In this document: piece by piece, positions 19,701 through 28,215 of the stretch
Layout: each line of letters begins with the position of its first letter
Numbering within the stretch: the first letter of the stretch is position 1
Source: Flavobacteriaceae bacterium
Lineage (GTDB): Bacteria > Bacteroidota > Bacteroidia > Flavobacteriales > Flavobacteriaceae
Length of the DNA stretch: 64,000 bases
Direction: 5' to 3'
Assembly: GCA_017858055.1 (NCBI GenBank)
Contig: JAFMCA010000004.1
Location: forward strand, 34,877 to 98,876
Program-made: the position numbers and the translations under genes
Notes under the pieces: generated by a model
Database searches by the model: none
What the model saw: the letters and a program-made list of their open reading frames with translations, nothing else
What the model was told of the DNA's origin: nothing

Positions 19701-19909
19701 GAAACACCTGTCACTGCAGCAGAACGGCCCCCACGAAAAGGTCCGATCGATCTGTACTGAATCGCATCGTAAACTTTCTCAGGATAGCTTACGGTTGAGA
19801 CTTGAGCATTTCTCCTGTTGCGTTGTCCATAAAAAGGAGTAGCCATTAAAAAAACGAACAACGTTAAAGTCAAAAGTATAGTGGGATGTTTTGAATATCT
19901 CAGTTTCAT
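16766..19909 (-). CDS. Secreted BNR/sortilin-type beta-propeller protein
   Basis: Large exported protein, 1047 residues, signal peptide about 1-28 (ending FYGQ). The bulk is a multi-bladed propeller with many BNR/Asp-box repeats such as TEDGGQTYENI, SVDAGKTWVFSG, SMDGGKSWDKV, STDEGQTWNEI, SEDGGATWKHI, SHDDGLSWNEF. Such folds occur in sialidases, sortilin and photosystem assembly factors. The last 200 residues are an Ig-like segment (TYEVILERNGQ) and a helical tail. Bacteroidetes encode many paralogues of unknown function, and catalytic sialidase residues are not recognisable. No T9SS C-terminal sorting domain is seen. It is 78 bp downstream of the MATE gene and 6 bp upstream of hemJ. Confidence 0.85.
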   Translation of the reverse strand: MKLRYSKHPTILLTLTLFVFLMATPFYGQRNRRNAQVSTVSYPEKVYDAIQYRSIGPFRGGRSAAVTGVSGKPNLFYFGATGGGVWKTEDGGQTYENISDGYFGGSIGSVAVAQSDPNVIYVGGGEVTLRGNVSSGYGLWKSVDAGKTWVFSGLPNSRHIPRIAIHPTNPDIVYAAVLGNIYKPTKDRGVYKSMDGGKSWDKVLFSNEHSGAVELVMDPSNSRVLYASTWRVNRTPYSLNSGGEGSALWKSTDEGQTWNEISTNEGFAPGILGIMGITVSPINSQKVWAIVENKEEGGVYKSEDGGATWKHINDSRALRQRAWYYSKIYADTQDEDLVYVMNVSYHKSKDGGKTFESKNAPHGDHHDLWIAPEDNKRLIIADDGGAQISYDGGETWSTYHNQPTAQFYRVTTDNSFPYRIYVAQQDNSTLRVKYRSDGNSISEDDWEPTAGGESAHIAVDPLNNEIVYGGSYGGYLTRLNHQTNSERGINVWPDNPMGYGAEGMKYRFQWNFPIHFSKHNPKKLYTFSNHVHVSENEGQSWEIISPDLTRNDPEKLRSSGGPITQDNTSVEYYCTIFAANESPLQEGLMWVGSDDGLLHLTRDGGANWENVTPSQMPKWMMVNSVEPSSFDPAVCYVAGTLYKTGDFQPYLYKTTDYGKTWTKITNGIGAEDFTRVVRADPAKKGLLYAGTEKGMYISHDDGLSWNEFQLNLPIVPITDLTIKEHSLIVATQGRSLWILDDLTVIHQLDAKTANKEMNLFKPKDSYRTQGYASRPSLTEGTNLPNGVVVYFNIKDFDQSKDTIQLHFKEKNGKTIKTYSTASKEEVLKVSSGGNQFVWNTRYEGAETLDGMIFWSASFSGAKAVPGTYEVILERNGQTEQQEFTILSDPRAEVSVAQMQEQFEFVNRVNKTVDEAHKAIKNIRSITKKLTDFESNYGSMEETATLLEKVKGLKNEFSEIEKALYQTQNKSNQDPLNFPIRLTNKLGHLNRLVTGSDFPPTAQDEAVRQELTQRVEEQLQHYNQLISKDLAEFNAAFAELNLDYLTLK

Positions 19910-19987
19910 AGTCTTTAAATTGTGATGAATTAAAAGTATAAATTTAATTCTGAAATAAGGTGCTCTCCAGAAAAGCTTTTCCCTGCA

Positions 19988-21334
19988 CTAAGAGGCAAAA
20001 AGCTCTTTCTTTACTGCTCGATTCAGAAAAAAGGCAGTGACAATAGTTGAAATCACGTCCGAAATTGGAAAGGCTAACCAGACCCCTTGAACCCCATATT
20101 GATAGGACAAAAGATACAGTAAAGGAATAAAAACCAAACCTTGTCTGCTCAAGGTTAACAATAAAGCAGGCAATGCTTTCCCAATAGCCTGGAAATATGC
20201 AGCCCCAATCAACTGTATTCCAACCATAGGCAAAGCAGCGAAAACGATTTTTAATGCGCCCGGTGTTTGAGAGTTTACGACTGCATCCTTCGTGAAAAGT
20301 GTTGGGATTTGATCTGCAAAAAACATAATAAACAACAACACCAATGTCGCTAAAACCGTAGCATACCCTATAGAAATATTAATTACTTTTCGAACTCGAT
20401 CCCAATTTTTTGCTCCGTAATTATACCCTGCAATTGGAAGGAAACCTTGGGTAATCCCAAAAATAGGAAAGGTTGCAAACATCAGCATCCGACTTAAAAT
20501 GGCATAAACTGCTATAGTAGATTCCCCTCCAAATGAAAATAAAATATTATTTACAAGAAGAACCGTAATACTAACCATGGCTTGCCTTGCTAGAGTAACT
20601 GATCCTAAAGAAGAAATTTCTTTTACAAGGGAAGCGTCTAATCTAAAAGCACTCCATTTTGGACGAAGCACTGATTTTTTAGATACAAAAAAATAAACAA
20701 TATAGGCTGCACATACACCATAAGATAGCGTTGTTGCCCATGCGGCACCCATCATTCCCCAATCAAAAACACGGATAAATACATAATCCAATACTAAATT
20801 GGAAACGGAAGGTAAAAGCATGGCATACATTGCGTTTTTCGGTTTCCCTTCGGCACGTATCGTATTGTTCGACATCATGCAAAAAGCGAGTACCGGCACA
20901 CCGTACATCACAATAACGTAATAGGTTTTGGCCAAGGAAAACAGGCTCCCTTTCCCTCCAAAAATTGGGAGGATTTCATTGACAAAAAACAAGCCAAAAA
21001 AGACTACAATGATGGTTAATAAAAATGTTAGGGTAATCTGATTGGCAAAAGTTCGCTCTGCCTTGTTATGATGGTGTTCTCCTAAGGCTCTAGAGATTAT
21101 GGAGGCTCCACCAACTCCTATGGACATTCCTAGAGCAGCAATAAAAAAAGACACCGGCAAAACTACATTGATGGCTGCAATAGCCTCTGAGCCGATCCAC
21201 TGACCAACAAAAATAGTGTCGATCAGGATATTAAGTGACATCACTAATATCCCTATAGAGGCAGGAACGGCTTGTTGTATTAATAATTTGGGTATGGACT
21301 GAATTCCTAAAGCGGCTGTTGACTTTAAACTCAT
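19988..21334 (-). CDS. MATE family efflux transporter
   Basis: Inner-membrane cation-coupled antiporter of 448 residues with about 12 helices. Family features include IDTIFVGQWIGSEAIAAINVV near residue 37, GGASIISRALGE near 75, and in the second half PIFGITQGFLPIAGYNYGAK near residue 296, mirroring the first repeat. The substrate is unknown. Its ATG overlaps the hemH stop (ATGA), so it is translated coupled to ferrochelatase. A role in exporting porphyrins or drugs is only a guess from that position. Confidence 0.92.
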   Translation of the reverse strand: MSLKSTAALGIQSIPKLLIQQAVPASIGILVMSLNILIDTIFVGQWIGSEAIAAINVVLPVSFFIAALGMSIGVGGASIISRALGEHHHNKAERTFANQITLTFLLTIIVVFFGLFFVNEILPIFGGKGSLFSLAKTYYVIVMYGVPVLAFCMMSNNTIRAEGKPKNAMYAMLLPSVSNLVLDYVFIRVFDWGMMGAAWATTLSYGVCAAYIVYFFVSKKSVLRPKWSAFRLDASLVKEISSLGSVTLARQAMVSITVLLVNNILFSFGGESTIAVYAILSRMLMFATFPIFGITQGFLPIAGYNYGAKNWDRVRKVINISIGYATVLATLVLLFIMFFADQIPTLFTKDAVVNSQTPGALKIVFAALPMVGIQLIGAAYFQAIGKALPALLLTLSRQGLVFIPLLYLLSYQYGVQGVWLAFPISDVISTIVTAFFLNRAVKKELFAS

Positions 21335-22362
21335 TGAGCCATTTCTTTAAGGGCCCATTCGTCTATCCATCTACTCATTACATTCACCCAATCTTCTCTG
21401 TCGTTCACACAAGGAATTACATGTAGTTTTTTTCCTCCGTTGTCTTCAAAATCTTCAGCTGCTTCCATCCCAATCTCCTCTAAGGTTTCCAAACAGTCTG
21501 AAATAAAAGCTGGAGTTACTATGGCCAATTCTTTCGTTCCGTTTTTCGCAAAAGCTTCAACCGTTTTGTCGGTGTAAGGTTTTAACCAAGACCCCAAAAT
21601 GGAAACTCGAGATTGAAAACTTGTAGAATAAGTTCCTTCTTTTAATTCTAAATATGCTGCTACGTTTTGAGTCGTCTTTTCACATTGATGTCTATAGCAA
21701 TAGGCATGGGCAGGGGAATCCTCAAAACAACATTTACAATCCATTTTACAATGCGATTTGGTAATGTCTGATTTGCGAATATGCCGTTCTGGAACTCCGT
21801 GATAAGAAAACAAAAGATGCTCCCAGTTTTTTCCTTTTAGTGACTCCTGTATGGTATTGGAAAGTACACGGATATAATCAGGATGATCGTAAAAAGCTGG
21901 CAAAGATGTAAATTCCATATGAGGAAAATGCTTTGCTCTAATCTCTTCAGCCAATACCAAAATCGTTTCTGTAGTTGCCATGGCAAACTGAGGATAGAGA
22001 GGGAGAAGTAAAACTTCCGTTACCCCTTTTTTTGCAAGGGCATCCAAACCAAAATGAATGGATGGGTTGCCATATCGCATTGCAAGTTCAACAGGGATAC
22101 TTACTTTGTTTTGAACTTTTTCAAGGAGTCTTTCTGAGAGGACAATTAATGGAGAACCTTCCTTCCACCAAATTTTGCGATAGGCTTTTGCGGATTTTTT
22201 CGGTCGTGTATTTAAAATAATTCCTTTAACTAAAAATGTTCGGAACCATTTGGGTAAATCGATAACCCTCTCATCCATTAAAAACTCATCTAAATACGAC
22301 TTAACATCTTCGGTTTCGGTACTATCTGGAGAGCCCAGATTAACTAATAGTACTCCTTTCAT
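21331..22362 (-). CDS. hemH: Ferrochelatase with Cys-rich insert
   Basis: Inserts Fe2+ into protoporphyrin IX, the last heme step; 343 residues. The start is ATG at 22362 (MKGVLLVNLGSPDS, the usual N-terminus), not the TTG two codons upstream. The catalytic His is H188 in SYHGVPERHI, and the conserved acidic helix is CLETLEEIG. Between residues 205 and 227 there are six cysteines (C205, C209, C211, C212, C222, C227). [2Fe-2S] clusters are known in some bacterial ferrochelatases, so one here is plausible. It lies 11 bp after the AraC gene and overlaps MATE by 4 bases. Confidence 0.96.
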   Translation of the reverse strand: MKGVLLVNLGSPDSTETEDVKSYLDEFLMDERVIDLPKWFRTFLVKGIILNTRPKKSAKAYRKIWWKEGSPLIVLSERLLEKVQNKVSIPVELAMRYGNPSIHFGLDALAKKGVTEVLLLPLYPQFAMATTETILVLAEEIRAKHFPHMEFTSLPAFYDHPDYIRVLSNTIQESLKGKNWEHLLFSYHGVPERHIRKSDITKSHCKMDCKCCFEDSPAHAYCYRHQCEKTTQNVAAYLELKEGTYSTSFQSRVSILGSWLKPYTDKTVEAFAKNGTKELAIVTPAFISDCLETLEEIGMEAAEDFEDNGGKKLHVIPCVNDREDWVNVMSRWIDEWALKEMAQ

Positions 22363-22373
22363 GAACAAATTTT

Positions 22374-23261
22374 TTACGAAGATACTGAACCTAAATATTT
22401 CTTAGGAGTGGTTCCATATTTCTTTTTGAAGGCTGCAATAAAATGACTGGCCGTGCTGTAGCCAAGTTTTAAGCCTACTTCATTGACATTGTATTTTTGA
22501 GAATTTAACATTCTACAGGCTTCTTCCATTTTATGGTCTAAGAGGTATGCATATACCGTATCCCCATAAAGTTCCTTAAAACCCTCTTTTAATTTTTTCA
22601 AAGAAAGTCCAATTTCGACGGCTAGGCTTTCCAAGGAAGGAGGTGTCGTCATTCGCTCCAAAATTATTTCTTTGGCCTGACGAATTTTTCTAACATTCTC
22701 CTCATCTACCAAAAAAGGACATTGTGCAATGGATGGATCTTCACTTTTATTAAAGTAAAGACTGAGTAATTCATATACCTTCCCTTTGATATAAAGTGCT
22801 TTAATACTGTCGTGAATTTTCGATTGAAGTATCTGACTCAAAACAACAGCTATGGAGGAGGAAAACTCCTGATTGTCATAGAATTTTTTTGAGCTGTTTT
22901 CAGGACTCAAAAATGGAATATGATCGGCATCTGAAGAAAACAATGCGTGAAATTTAGTGATTGAAATCAAGACGCTAATCAACCATGTGTTGGGACTGAG
23001 TTCCACATCAATGGGCAATTTTTTTACAGGATTATAAAGGAGCATGGAATGATTTTCATAAAGTGGAAATGTATAGCTACCCTCATTGTAAATAAAATTC
23101 AGATTCCCTTTTAAGCAGAAGTGAAATTGCAAATAGTCTTGAGCAACATGATGAGTCAAGTGTTTAACTGCATCCTGGTCATTTTTCGTTCTTAAAACAA
23201 CACATCCCACCCCAATTTCTGTTGTCTCAAAAGAACTTTTACCGTTATTTTTATCCTCCAT
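22374..23261 (-). CDS. AraC family transcriptional regulator
   Basis: 295 residues. The N-terminal about 180 residues would be the sensing and dimerisation part (FHFCLKGNLNFIYNEGSY is cupin-like). The C-terminal about 100 residues carry two helix-turn-helix motifs: SLESLAVEIGLSLKKLKEGF and NVNEVGLKLGYSTASHFIAA, ending KKKYGTTPKKYLG, the AraC signature. It is divergent from hemA (181-bp shared gap) and first in a leftward run with hemH, so control of heme genes is a sensible inference. The ligand is unknown. Confidence 0.9.
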   Translation of the reverse strand: MEDKNNGKSSFETTEIGVGCVVLRTKNDQDAVKHLTHHVAQDYLQFHFCLKGNLNFIYNEGSYTFPLYENHSMLLYNPVKKLPIDVELSPNTWLISVLISITKFHALFSSDADHIPFLSPENSSKKFYDNQEFSSSIAVVLSQILQSKIHDSIKALYIKGKVYELLSLYFNKSEDPSIAQCPFLVDEENVRKIRQAKEIILERMTTPPSLESLAVEIGLSLKKLKEGFKELYGDTVYAYLLDHKMEEACRMLNSQKYNVNEVGLKLGYSTASHFIAAFKKKYGTTPKKYLGSVSS

Positions 23262-23411
23262 AAAATGATAATTAAAATGAATCCTTTCCGATTACAATTC
23301 AAAATTTTATATAAAAATAAGCCTTTTCAAGGAGTTACAAGAATACTTATAAAAAAACCTTAAGGGACATTTATAAACTTTATAGCGTTATTTTTTAGAC
23401 ACACACTCTTT

Positions 23412-23419
23412 TATTTTTG
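23412..23419 (+). promoter_or_regulatory. Candidate -7 box TATTTTTG of the hemACDEF operon
   Basis: Fits TAnnTTTG and ends 23 bases before the TTG start of hemA, with a weak -33 (GTTA at 23387-23390, 21 bases away). Its place in the divergent AraC-hemA gap makes it the likely hem operon promoter. Confidence 0.5.
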
Positions 23420-23442
23420 TACTCGAATTTAAACGAATCTCA

Positions 23443-24657
23443 TTGACCAAAATAAAGTCATTTTTTGCTGTTGGTGTAAGCCACAAAACCGCTTCAATAG
23501 ATCAAAGGGGACATTTTAGTTTTAGTGATTCGAATCTGCACGGTTTGTTTTTGGATGCCAAAGAAAAAAGAATCCAAGACTTATTGATTATCAACACCTG
23601 TAACCGTACCGAGATTTATGGCTGGACCAGTTCACATGATGTCCTAAAGAATCTATTGCTTACGCATTCTGAAGGGACCCAAGAAATCTTTGATGAAATC
23701 GGTTACACCTTACAAGGTGAAGAAGGATTCCATCATTTGTTTCGAGTTGGGACTGGTTTAGAAAGTCAAATATTAGGTGATTTTGAAATCATTGGACAAA
23801 TCAAGCAAAGTTTTTATCGCTCAAAAAAAATGGGGCTCGCCCATGGGAATCTTGAACGATTAACCAACTCTGTAATTCAAGCGAGCAAACGTATTAAAAC
23901 CGAAACTCAGATCTCCAGTGGAGCTACTTCAGTAGCTTTTGCTTCGGTACAATACATTTTACAAAATGTCCCCGATATTTCAAAAAAGAACATCTTGCTT
24001 TTTGGAACAGGTAAAATCGGGGCAAATACTTGTGAAAATCTGGTTAAACACAGTCAAAATGATCATATTGTTCTTATCAACAGAACTCAAGAAAAGGCCG
24101 AAAAAATAGCGGGTAAATTTCCGGTACAGGTAAAACCCTTTGGAGAATTAGCCGCTTCTATTCGGGAGTGTGATGTCCTTATTGTGGCTACCAGTTCTCA
24201 AAAGCCTACTATTACAGCTGACCTCATTCACAACCAAAAACCTTTACTCATCTTGGATCTTTCCCTTCCCAGAAATGTTGATGCTAAAATAAAAGACAGA
24301 CCCAACACTCAAGTGATTCACCTTGATGAACTTTCTCAAATTACAGACGCTACGTTTGAGAAAAGAAAAAAATTCATTCCTCAGGCTGAAAAAATCATTG
24401 CGTTGGTCCAACAAGAATTTATGGAATGGGTAACGCATCGTAAATACGTCCCAACCTTAAAAGCATTTAAGGAAAAAATAAGTACCCCTACAGCTAATAC
24501 TGAACTGCTCCCTGAAAGGGATTTGGATTATATGGCACAGAAAATCATGGGACAAGTTGCTGCCTATCTTAGATCAAATCCACACAAAGCTGATGAAACC
24601 GTGCATCTTTTGCAAGAAGTTTTTGAGTTGAACCCTGAGCGTTTTATTAAGAAATGA
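23443..24657 (+). CDS. hemA: Glutamyl-tRNA reductase
   Basis: First committed enzyme of the C5 heme pathway: reduces glutamyl-tRNA(Glu) to glutamate-1-semialdehyde with NADPH. 404 residues. The catalytic Cys is C53 in NTCNRTEIYG. The NADPH-binding part has LLFGTGKIGANTC near residue 183, and the C-terminal dimerisation helices follow residue 320. The best start is TTG at 23443, because there is no in-frame ATG before the conserved FFAVGVSHKTA and the predicted promoter lies just upstream. It heads a rightward operon; its TGA overlaps the hemC ATG (ATGA). Confidence 0.96.
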   Translation: MTKIKSFFAVGVSHKTASIDQRGHFSFSDSNLHGLFLDAKEKRIQDLLIINTCNRTEIYGWTSSHDVLKNLLLTHSEGTQEIFDEIGYTLQGEEGFHHLFRVGTGLESQILGDFEIIGQIKQSFYRSKKMGLAHGNLERLTNSVIQASKRIKTETQISSGATSVAFASVQYILQNVPDISKKNILLFGTGKIGANTCENLVKHSQNDHIVLINRTQEKAEKIAGKFPVQVKPFGELAASIRECDVLIVATSSQKPTITADLIHNQKPLLILDLSLPRNVDAKIKDRPNTQVIHLDELSQITDATFEKRKKFIPQAEKIIALVQQEFMEWVTHRKYVPTLKAFKEKISTPTANTELLPERDLDYMAQKIMGQVAAYLRSNPHKADETVHLLQEVFELNPERFIKK

Positions 24658-25556
24658 TACGGATTGGAACTCGGAAAAGCACACTAGCCCTCTGGCAAGC
24701 GAATCAAGTTAAAGATCAATTGGATGCGCTAGGGGCTCAGACCGTAATCGTGCCCATCGAAAGCGAAGGAGACCAAAACCTAACCGACCCGCTTTATCAA
24801 ATGGGAATTCAAGGAATTTTCACCAAAGCTTTGGACCAAGCACTTCTTCTCAATAAAATCGATCTGGCAGTTCACAGTCTTAAAGACGTGCCTACATTAA
24901 TGGCGCAAGGAATTGAAATTAGTGCAGTATTAGCTCGTGGTTCCCATTGGGATGTGCTCGTACCCCGACAAGAAAATACCCCTCTCCCTAAAAAAAACTG
25001 TATCGGCACAGGAAGTTTAAGAAGAAAAGCCCAGTGGCTTAGACGATATCCCAATTACAGCGTAGAAAATCTCCGAGGAAATGTCCAAAAACGCATAGAA
25101 AAACTAAACCACTCCACATGGGAAGGAGCCATTTTCGCTCAAGCTGGGCTCGAGCGATTGGGACTTAAGAATTTAAACTATGAAACACTTGACTGGATGA
25201 TCCCTGCTCCAGCACAAGGGATTGTCGGTATTGCAAGTTTGGTAACCAATACCAAACTCCATCCTCTTTTGAACCAAATGAATTGTACCCTTACAGCACT
25301 TTGCGCAACTGTTGAACGTACTTTTTTAAATACCCTAGAAGGGGGGTGTACCGCGCCTATCGGTGCTTTCTCTGAAATAAAAAACAACACTTTGTATTTT
25401 AAAGGCGGGCTGTTTTCACTTGACGGAAAAGATGCCATCCTCTTGGAAGAGGAAGTTCTTGTAAACCACGCTGCTGAGTTTGGAATTAAAGCCGCACAAA
25501 AAATATTAGCTCAAGGGGGGGCATCCTTAATGCAACAAATAAAATCCCAAATGTAA
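24654..25556 (+). CDS. hemC: Hydroxymethylbilane synthase (porphobilinogen deaminase)
   Basis: Links four porphobilinogen units into hydroxymethylbilane. 300 residues. The N-terminal RIGTRKSTLALWQA signature, the HSLKDVPT box with catalytic Asp near 78, and the dipyrromethane attachment C232 in EGGCTAPIGA are all present. ATGA overlap with hemA and a 1-base gap to hemD indicate tight coupling. Confidence 0.97.
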   Translation: MIRIGTRKSTLALWQANQVKDQLDALGAQTVIVPIESEGDQNLTDPLYQMGIQGIFTKALDQALLLNKIDLAVHSLKDVPTLMAQGIEISAVLARGSHWDVLVPRQENTPLPKKNCIGTGSLRRKAQWLRRYPNYSVENLRGNVQKRIEKLNHSTWEGAIFAQAGLERLGLKNLNYETLDWMIPAPAQGIVGIASLVTNTKLHPLLNQMNCTLTALCATVERTFLNTLEGGCTAPIGAFSEIKNNTLYFKGGLFSLDGKDAILLEEEVLVNHAAEFGIKAAQKILAQGGASLMQQIKSQM

Positions 25557-25557
25557 G

Positions 25558-26235
25558 ATGCGACTACTAGCAACCAAACATCTTGCTCCTTCCTTTAGAG
25601 ACCGTCTGATACAACATGGTTTTTCTCTCATTGAACAACCCTTCATACAGATCCAGGAACTTCCATTCCAAAAAAAAGAAATCCATAATAACTTAATTTT
25701 TACGAGTCAAAATGCAGTAAAAATTGCGTTTTCTAAAGAAGAAATCACAACGCAAATCCAAGGGAGAAAATATTATTGTGTCGGTGAAAAAACAAAAACT
25801 CTTATTGAGAAAAATGGTCAAATAGTGATCAAAATGTCTCCAAATGCAGCGGAATTGGTTCAATTTTTAATTAAAAAGGGGCAAAATGAGCAATTTTCAT
25901 TTTTCTGTGGAAAACTTCGTCGCCCCGAAATTGAGACTCAACTGTTTGAAAATAAGATAGAATTCAACACCCATAAAATCTACGATACCCTTATCACTCC
26001 TGTAGAAATAAACAAGGTCTTTGATGGGGTGCTCTTTTTTAGTCCGTCTGCCGTAATAAGTTATTTTAAAACCAATACTTGGAATTCAGAAACTCATGGG
26101 TTTTGCATTGGGAATACTACTGCAGCAGAACTGGCTAAACACACAAAGAATTTCAGTGTCGCTAAAGAGCCTACCGATGCCCAACTTTTACTCAGCATTC
26201 ACAACTATTATACTCAACACCATGCTCAAAAATGA
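25558..26235 (+). CDS. hemD: Uroporphyrinogen-III synthase
   Basis: Cyclises and inverts ring D of hydroxymethylbilane to uroporphyrinogen III. 225 residues. The family is poorly conserved, but [26 protein letters not shown] and [15 protein letters not shown] are the recognisable elements of the two HemD domains. The position between hemC and hemE makes the assignment firm. Its last 14 bases overlap the start of hemE. Confidence 0.9.
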   Translation: MRLLATKHLAPSFRDRLIQHGFSLIEQPFIQIQELPFQKKEIHNNLIFTSQNAVKIAFSKEEITTQIQGRKYYCVGEKTKTLIEKNGQIVIKMSPNAAELVQFLIKKGQNEQFSFFCGKLRRPEIETQLFENKIEFNTHKIYDTLITPVEINKVFDGVLFFSPSAVISYFKTNTWNSETHGFCIGNTTAAELAKHTKNFSVAKEPTDAQLLLSIHNYYTQHHAQK

Positions 26236-27244
26236 TTTGTTTTTAAAAGCCCTTAGAGGGGAAACCGTAACCAGACCCCCTGTATGGATGATGCGTCAAG
26301 CGGGACGATATTTACCAGACTTTATGGTGTTAAAAGAAAAATATGATTTTTTTACTCGTTGTCAAACCCCCGAGTTAGCTACCGAAATCACCCTCATGCC
26401 GATAGACCAAATTGGTCCCGATGCAGCTATCTTATTTAGCGATATTTTAGTTGTCCTTCAAGCCATGCAGATTCCTGTAGAAATGAAAGAGAGTGTGGGA
26501 CCATGGCTTCCCAAGCCAATCCGTTCACAAGCGGAGGTTGACCAAGTGATTCTTCCGGATATACACGAACACCTTGGGTATGTTCTAGATGCGGTTAAAA
26601 TGACCAAACAAGAGCTTGCTAACCGAGTTCCGCTTATTGGCTTTGCTGGATCCCCTTGGACGCTACTTTGTTATGCCGTTCAGGGGCAAGGTTCGAAAAC
26701 GTTTGATAAAGCCAAAGCTTTTTGTTTTAGTCAACCGGAATCAGCCCACGAGCTCCTCCAAAAAATCACCACTACTACCATTGCCTATTTAAAAGAAAAG
26801 GTCAAATCCGGTGTCGATGCAGTACAAATTTTTGATTCATGGGGTGGACTTCTTTCTCCAGAGGATTACCAAATTTTTTCTTGGCCCTATATTCAACAAA
26901 TCATCGATGCATTAAAAGAAGAAATCCCTGTAATTGTCTTTGGAAAAGGATGCTGGTTTGCACTTCATGAAATGGGAAAATCTGGTGCATCAGCATTGGG
27001 TGTGGACTGGACTTGCTCTGCAAGAAATGCTCGATATCTCTCTGGTGGACAGATTACACTCCAAGGAAATTTTGATCCCGCAAGATTACTTTCCCCCATC
27101 CCTGAAATTACAGAAGCGGTTTATAAAATGATCAATGAATTCGGAAAAGATCGTTACATTGTCAATCTAGGGCATGGCATTTTGCCTAACATCCCTGTTG
27201 ATCATGCCAAAGCATTTGTAGATGCTGTGAAATCCTATTATTAA
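26222..27244 (+). CDS. hemE: Uroporphyrinogen decarboxylase
   Basis: Decarboxylates uroporphyrinogen III to coproporphyrinogen III. The reading frame extends upstream to 26096, but family alignment puts the start at ATG 26222 ([14 protein letters not shown]), giving 340 residues and a 14-base overlap with hemD. The substrate-binding [15 protein letters not shown], the [12 protein letters not shown] block and the C-terminal [15 protein letters not shown] signature are all intact. Confidence 0.97.
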   Translation: MLKNDLFLKALRGETVTRPPVWMMRQAGRYLPDFMVLKEKYDFFTRCQTPELATEITLMPIDQIGPDAAILFSDILVVLQAMQIPVEMKESVGPWLPKPIRSQAEVDQVILPDIHEHLGYVLDAVKMTKQELANRVPLIGFAGSPWTLLCYAVQGQGSKTFDKAKAFCFSQPESAHELLQKITTTTIAYLKEKVKSGVDAVQIFDSWGGLLSPEDYQIFSWPYIQQIIDALKEEIPVIVFGKGCWFALHEMGKSGASALGVDWTCSARNARYLSGGQITLQGNFDPARLLSPIPEITEAVYKMINEFGKDRYIVNLGHGILPNIPVDHAKAFVDAVKSYY

Positions 27245-27261
27245 ATGAACCTGCCTACACC

Positions 27262-28164
27262 ATGAAAAATCGGTTTTACACTTACATTCAAAAACTTCAA
27301 AATGAGATTACTCTTGCCTTGGAGGGTGTTGATGGTAAAGCACGATTCAAAGAAGACGTGTGGACGCGTTCAGAAGGGGGCGGAGGACAAAGTCGTATTC
27401 TTGAAAATGGTGCCGTAATAGAAAAAGGAGGGGTAAATATTTCGGCAGTTCATGGACCATTACCCAAAAGCATGCAAAGCTATTTTAAAGTAGGTGATGT
27501 TAATTTTTATGCCTGTGGATTGAGTTTGGTTCTTCATCCTAAAAATCCAATGGCCCCTACTGTTCACGCCAATTGGCGATATTTTGAAATGTATGACAAA
27601 TCCAATACCCTTATTGATCAATGGTTTGGTGGTGGACTTGATTTGACTCCCTACTACCTTTTTGAAGAGGATGCAATTCATTTTCATCAGCAATGTAAAA
27701 CCGCTTGTGATGTGCACCACCCCGATTTTTATTCCGACTTTAAAGCCCATTGCGACAACTATTTTTATAACGAACACCGGGAGGAAGCACGAGGTATCGG
27801 AGGTTTGTTTTTTGACTATCTCAAAGCAAACCCTACCATTGGTATCGAAGATCGATACAATTTTGTTACAACTGTTGGGGATGCCTTTCTTGAGGCTTAC
27901 CTTCCCATATTAAAGAAACGAAAAGATCTTCCCTACACCAAAGCACAAAGAGATTGGCAGGAAATCCGGAGAGGACGTTATGTAGAATTCAATCTAATCC
28001 ATGATAAAGGAACCCTCTTTGGACTCAAAACTAAAGGCCGAATGGAGAGTATTTTAATGAGTCTTCCTCCTCATGTTCAGTGGCGTTACGATTATCAACC
28101 GGAAGAAGGAAGTGAAGAAGCAAAACTTCTAGCGGTTTTAAAAAATCCAAAAGAATGGGTCTAA
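27262..28164 (+). CDS. hemF: Oxygen-dependent coproporphyrinogen III oxidase
   Basis: Converts coproporphyrinogen III to protoporphyrinogen IX using O2. 300 residues. The signature WFGGGLDLTPYYLFEEDA (about residue 120), the HRGEE-like EHREEARGIGGLFFDY and the C-terminal MESILMSLPPHVQWRYDY are all conserved. The use of HemF rather than HemN in this operon suggests aerobic growth; HemN could be elsewhere. It follows hemE by 17 bp. Confidence 0.97.
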   Translation: MKNRFYTYIQKLQNEITLALEGVDGKARFKEDVWTRSEGGGGQSRILENGAVIEKGGVNISAVHGPLPKSMQSYFKVGDVNFYACGLSLVLHPKNPMAPTVHANWRYFEMYDKSNTLIDQWFGGGLDLTPYYLFEEDAIHFHQQCKTACDVHHPDFYSDFKAHCDNYFYNEHREEARGIGGLFFDYLKANPTIGIEDRYNFVTTVGDAFLEAYLPILKKRKDLPYTKAQRDWQEIRRGRYVEFNLIHDKGTLFGLKTKGRMESILMSLPPHVQWRYDYQPEEGSEEAKLLAVLKNPKEWV

Positions 28165-28215
28165 ATCGAAATTCTACATTTCAGTTTTTGTATTTTAATT
28201 GCAAAATGAATCCCT

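Noticed and set aside
23305..23316. Palindrome TTTTATATAAAA in the AraC-hemA gap
   Set aside because: Short, pure AT and expected by chance in such an AT-rich gap. It could be an operator, but nothing else supports it.
26096..26221. Upstream extension of hemE in frame with a possible ATG at 26096
   Set aside because: The extra 42 residues lie wholly within hemD and are not part of the HemE family, whose N-terminus fits ATG 26222.
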